A stretch of 36,103 nucleotides of DNA from an uncultured Saprospiraceae bacterium (lineage in GTDB: Bacteria > Bacteroidota > Bacteroidia > Chitinophagales > Saprospiraceae), in contig CALCMJ010000092.1 in the NCBI GenBank assembly GCA_937967615.1, positions 1 to 36,103 on the forward strand, written 5' to 3'. Shown here piece by piece: positions 33,634-36,103 of the stretch. Made by a program: the position numbers and the translations under genes. The notes below the pieces were generated by a model. It made no database searches and was not told where the DNA came from. It saw nothing but the letters and a program-made list of their open reading frames with translations. Within the stretch, counting starts at the first letter, position 1. The number at the start of each line of letters is the position of its first letter.

Positions 33634-34785
33634 TTAATCCATTGAGTTTTTAATAGCTTGAATCAGGGCATCCATATCCTCTTTAGCATTAAAGACATTC
33701 GTGGAAATGCGTAAGTGGTCCCCGCGTATTGATAATATTAAATTTCCTTTTTCTAAGTTCTCTTTCAATCTAGTCTCATCAAGTTTGCTCGTAAGTTGCA
33801 TGGAAAACAAATGGTTAGCAAAGTATTTTTCTTCTTCAAAACTAATTCCAATCTCGGAGACAAATTCTTTCAATTCTTGAATAAGATTTTTACAGTAAAG
33901 TTGGATAGCTGGAACTGTCCATGTATTAATCTGTGCAAGAGATTCTTTTAGAATAGGTAATAGAATAAAGTTACTAGATTGTCCGACATTATATCTGCCA
34001 GCTCCTGGGGTATACGCAGGTTCATAGTCAGTTAAGGATCTAAAATTTTGCGCGTTTTTTCTGTTCATCCAAGATTCCTCGAGAGGCGTCCCATGATTCA
34101 GTTCTTCGTTTACATAAAGCAAGCCTAATGAATAGGGTCCAAACAACCATTTGTATGTTGCACAGATGAGGGCTGTTATTTTGTAAGCTTCTACATCTAT
34201 GGGTAAAGCTCCTACGGATTGAGTACCATCAACAATAAATTTAGCACCTACTTGAGCGCATTTTTGCCCTATTGATTGCAAATCAAATTTTAAACCGCTC
34301 ATCCAATGCACGGTAGGGATAAGGACAATACTTGTATCATTTGTTATAGCATCAAGTAGCAATTCGTTCCACTTTTCGCCTACTTGTCTTGTGTTTTGAG
34401 GAGGGTGAATTATTTTAAGATTGTTATTTTCTCGTTTGCACCAGTTTTCCAGGGAGTAGTATCCACTAGGGAATGCTTCTTTAACTATGATTGCATTTCC
34501 GTTTGTTTTCCCTTTGATATTATTGAGCACACTGGCAAATCCATAGGTTGTAGAAGGAATCAAAGCAATTTGGGATTGCGCAGCTTTTATAATGGAAGAG
34601 TATGAGGATTTGATTTCTTCTTGAATGGAAAAAAAATCTGATACTGATATTTCAGCAGGATTGCGTTCTCTTTGTATAGATTTTATTGCTGCTTCTTCAG
34701 CAGATTTCATTAGAGGAGTTTTGTACGCACAATTTAAATAGTGAATGTGCGGATCTAGACTGAAAAGATGTTTTTGGCATTTCAT
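33634..34785 (-). CDS. Class V PLP-dependent aminotransferase-like protein
   Basis: A 383-residue fold-type I PLP enzyme of the class V (isopenicillin epimerase / cysteine desulfurase-like) group. Lys212 in CATYKWLFGPY is the Schiff-base lysine; Asp186 and Gln189 (VDGTQS) contact the cofactor. The N-terminal YLNCAYKTPLM and the STTYGF phosphate loop also match. No Cys-containing desulfurase loop is evident, so an aminotransferase, epimerase or lyase role is likelier. It follows the PNPOx-like gene by 59 bp on the same strand; both deal with vitamin-B6-type or flavin cofactors, possibly one transcript. Substrate unknown. Confidence 0.87.
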   Translation of the reverse strand: MKCQKHLFSLDPHIHYLNCAYKTPLMKSAEEAAIKSIQRERNPAEISVSDFFSIQEEIKSSYSSIIKAAQSQIALIPSTTYGFASVLNNIKGKTNGNAIIVKEAFPSGYYSLENWCKRENNNLKIIHPPQNTRQVGEKWNELLLDAITNDTSIVLIPTVHWMSGLKFDLQSIGQKCAQVGAKFIVDGTQSVGALPIDVEAYKITALICATYKWLFGPYSLGLLYVNEELNHGTPLEESWMNRKNAQNFRSLTDYEPAYTPGAGRYNVGQSSNFILLPILKESLAQINTWTVPAIQLYCKNLIQELKEFVSEIGISFEEEKYFANHLFSMQLTSKLDETRLKENLEKGNLILSIRGDHLRISTNVFNAKEDMDALIQAIKNSMD

Positions 34786-34844
34786 TTTTTAATCATTTGG
34801 TTAATATTCCATGGAGATTCATGATGAAAAGCTAAGCAATTGTT

Positions 34845-35294
34845 TTATAAACCGTAAATCTTCTTAGCACTTAATATTTGATCCTCTTCAGTAGTTTCAG
34901 GATAGAGTAAATATTTAGGAGCAATAATTTGTTTACTACTGTGGATTATGACTTTAATAATACTAGCAAAAGGGTATTTCCCCTGGGTCATCTCTAAAAG
35001 AGGTTTTTCAAAGTTATTCCACGTATTATCAGTAGGCTTAATTATTTCTGCCGTTCCTTTTAATTGGTAACCCTTTTGAATAAGGATGTCTATAAAACTG
35101 ACACAAACATTTGGGTTTTCTTTAATGTTTTTCACTGATTGCTGGGAAGCAATATTTGCAATTATAATTGATTCATTTCCGTAGTAAGTGAAAATTTCTT
35201 TTGGAGAGACATTAGGAATATTTTCTGAAGAAGAACTAGCGAGCCAACATAGGATGCTTTTTTCTATGTATTCTTTATGAGTAGTATTTAGCAT
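34845..35294 (-). CDS. Pyridoxamine 5'-phosphate oxidase-like flavoprotein
   Basis: A 149-residue split-barrel flavin-binding protein. The N-terminal block ILCWLASSSSENIPNVSPKE, the strand SIIIANIASQQSVKNIKENP, and VCVSFIDILIQKGYQLKGTA are typical of PNPOx-like FMN proteins. It lacks the full PdxH C-terminal motif, so it is unlikely to be the B6 oxidase itself; reductase or haem/F420-like relatives are alternatives. It is first in a minus-strand pair with the PLP aminotransferase and divergent from the secreted gene at 35736 across a 440-bp gap. Confidence 0.82.
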   Translation of the reverse strand: MLNTTHKEYIEKSILCWLASSSSENIPNVSPKEIFTYYGNESIIIANIASQQSVKNIKENPNVCVSFIDILIQKGYQLKGTAEIIKPTDNTWNNFEKPLLEMTQGKYPFASIIKVIIHSSKQIIAPKYLLYPETTEEDQILSAKKIYGL

Positions 35295-35735
35295 AATAGA
35301 TTTTTAAAATGTAAAGGTACGGACAATGCGCAAGTGCTAAAAATTTAGTTTATGGTTTGCATTTTTATAAAACGCATGCCTTGTTAATTAACATATATGA
35401 ACACAAACATTTCAAGTATGTATATGTTCGTGACTTATACATTTGATTTTATATTCAATGCGAATCCAATGTTAACATTAAAATAAATATGATAAAAATC
35501 TGGGGGTACAGTGTAAAATACTTGTCTTATTAGTAACCGCAATCAATCAATCAAACAATAGAACGTGAATTACTGACTCTTTACATTCACAAAAATTAAT
35601 TATTAATTATTCTCTGAGGAGAATAGACGTATTGGAACCTGGATTTGATGAAGTGTAACACTTCGTCCCTCATCCTTTGTGCCAACATGTTTATTCTACT
35701 TAGTAAAAGTAAATTATATGTGTAATACTATTCAA
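35295..35735. other. Long divergent intergenic region with a leader hairpin
   Basis: No gene seen. AT-rich sequence with short AATC runs near 35541-35553. A hairpin GATGAAGTG-TAA-CACTTCGTC (one G-U pair) lies at 35647-35667, about 70 bp before the downstream start, and may be in the mRNA leader. TATGTTCG near 35419 is one mismatch from a -7 box but lacks a -33 partner. Confidence 0.45.
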
Positions 35736-36103
35736 ATGAATTTAAAACAGTGTATTCAGAAACTGACGTTTATTATTTTATGTTTTGCGTCATTAATAGA
35801 AGTAAGCGGGCAATGTACAGCAGGATGGTGCTATACGCAGGATGGGTCAATGCCAACCCTTACAATCTCCGCTGATCCAGCAGCAAACCCACAAGATTCA
35901 GGATGTTTAAATCCAGATAGTAATGGAAGTTCACAGAACTGTCATGAATTTATTTTTGATGGCTCTAGTATGCTCGCAGATCCTTGTCCACCGCCTGAGG
36001 TATCATTTACTCCATGGCAAGGATGTGGAAATGGTGTGGGAAGTATTGAAATATTTGAAGATGACTGTACTTGTATTGCTGGTTCAGCAGCAGGTATTGA
36101 ATG
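35736..36103 (+). CDS. Cys-rich secreted protein, N-terminal fragment
   Basis: An open frame running off the right edge. The ATG at 35736 gives the signal peptide MNLKQCIQKLTFIILCFASL, followed by a cleavage site near VSGQ; an in-frame ATG at 35718 is possible. The visible mature part (about 95 residues) has many cysteines (QCTAGWCY, SGCLNPD, SQNCHEF, ADPCPPPE, WQGCGNG, DDCTCIAG), probably disulfide-bonded. The style is that of large surface proteins exported by the type IX system, but the C terminus is outside the window. I do not recognise a domain. It is preceded by a long leader with a hairpin. Confidence 0.78.
   Translation, partial: MNLKQCIQKLTFIILCFASLIEVSGQCTAGWCYTQDGSMPTLTISADPAANPQDSGCLNPDSNGSSQNCHEFIFDGSSMLADPCPPPEVSFTPWQGCGNGVGSIEIFEDDCTCIAGSAAGIE

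Overview
The window is AT-rich DNA from a member of the Bacteroidota, most likely marine. This rests on a SusC/SusD pair, many lipoproteins with a Cys lipobox, Bacteroidota-type promoter elements (TTTG, 19 bp, TAnnTTTG) and few visible Shine-Dalgarno sites. The sequence does not decide between Saprospiria-like and Flavobacteriia-like lineages. The low-complexity and GC-rich intergenic repeats near 27.5-27.8 kb are of a kind I associate with both.

Layout. 1-3823 (+): 3' end of hemB, then a secreted M28 peptidase and a lipoprotein amidase. 3845-7620 (-): a tight four-gene run of DUF885 metallopeptidase-like protein, Gfo/Idh/MocA oxidoreductase, TspO and group III truncated haemoglobin. 7848-10441 (+): accessory genes, namely a membrane-linked XRE regulator, a DUF4440-like/beta-lactamase-fold hydrolase and a small lipoprotein. 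10756-24908 (+): a polysaccharide utilization locus (PUL) for alginate. 25003-26787: small poorly characterised genes surrounding a decayed susD 3' end. 26858-27813: AlkA-type glycosylase followed by a composite repeat island. 27814-29325 (-): secreted LVIVD / choice-of-anchor-B-like protein. 29521-31897 (+): pheS-hisS. 32010-33625 (+): two-gene ABC transporter. 33634-35294 (-): PLP aminotransferase and PNPOx-like flavoprotein. 35736-end (+): start of a Cys-rich secreted protein cut by the window edge.

How the alginate locus works (inference from families). A FadR/GntR regulator sits behind a near-perfect Bacteroidota promoter that carries two identical TTGGT-TG-ACCAA operators over the -7 box and start region. 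Downstream come SusC and SusD (oligomer import), a PKD-domain surface lipoprotein (probable glycan binding), a PL7 alginate lyase lipoprotein, a KdgF-like cupin (opening of unsaturated uronate), an MFS transporter, an SDR reductase (DEH to 2-keto-3-deoxygluconate), KdgK, the KDPG aldolase Eda (to pyruvate and glyceraldehyde-3-phosphate), and a lipoprotein with two tandem PL7 domains. No PL6, PL15 or PL17 lyase lies in the window, so the tandem PL7 protein may supply the oligomer-degrading step here, or that step is encoded elsewhere.

Most notable: the doubled operator on the gntR promoter; the PL7-PL7 protein with both catalytic sets intact; a relic of a second susD with its terminator still in place; a perfect palindrome before susC; and an intergenic island of hexamer repeats plus a GC-rich foldable element.
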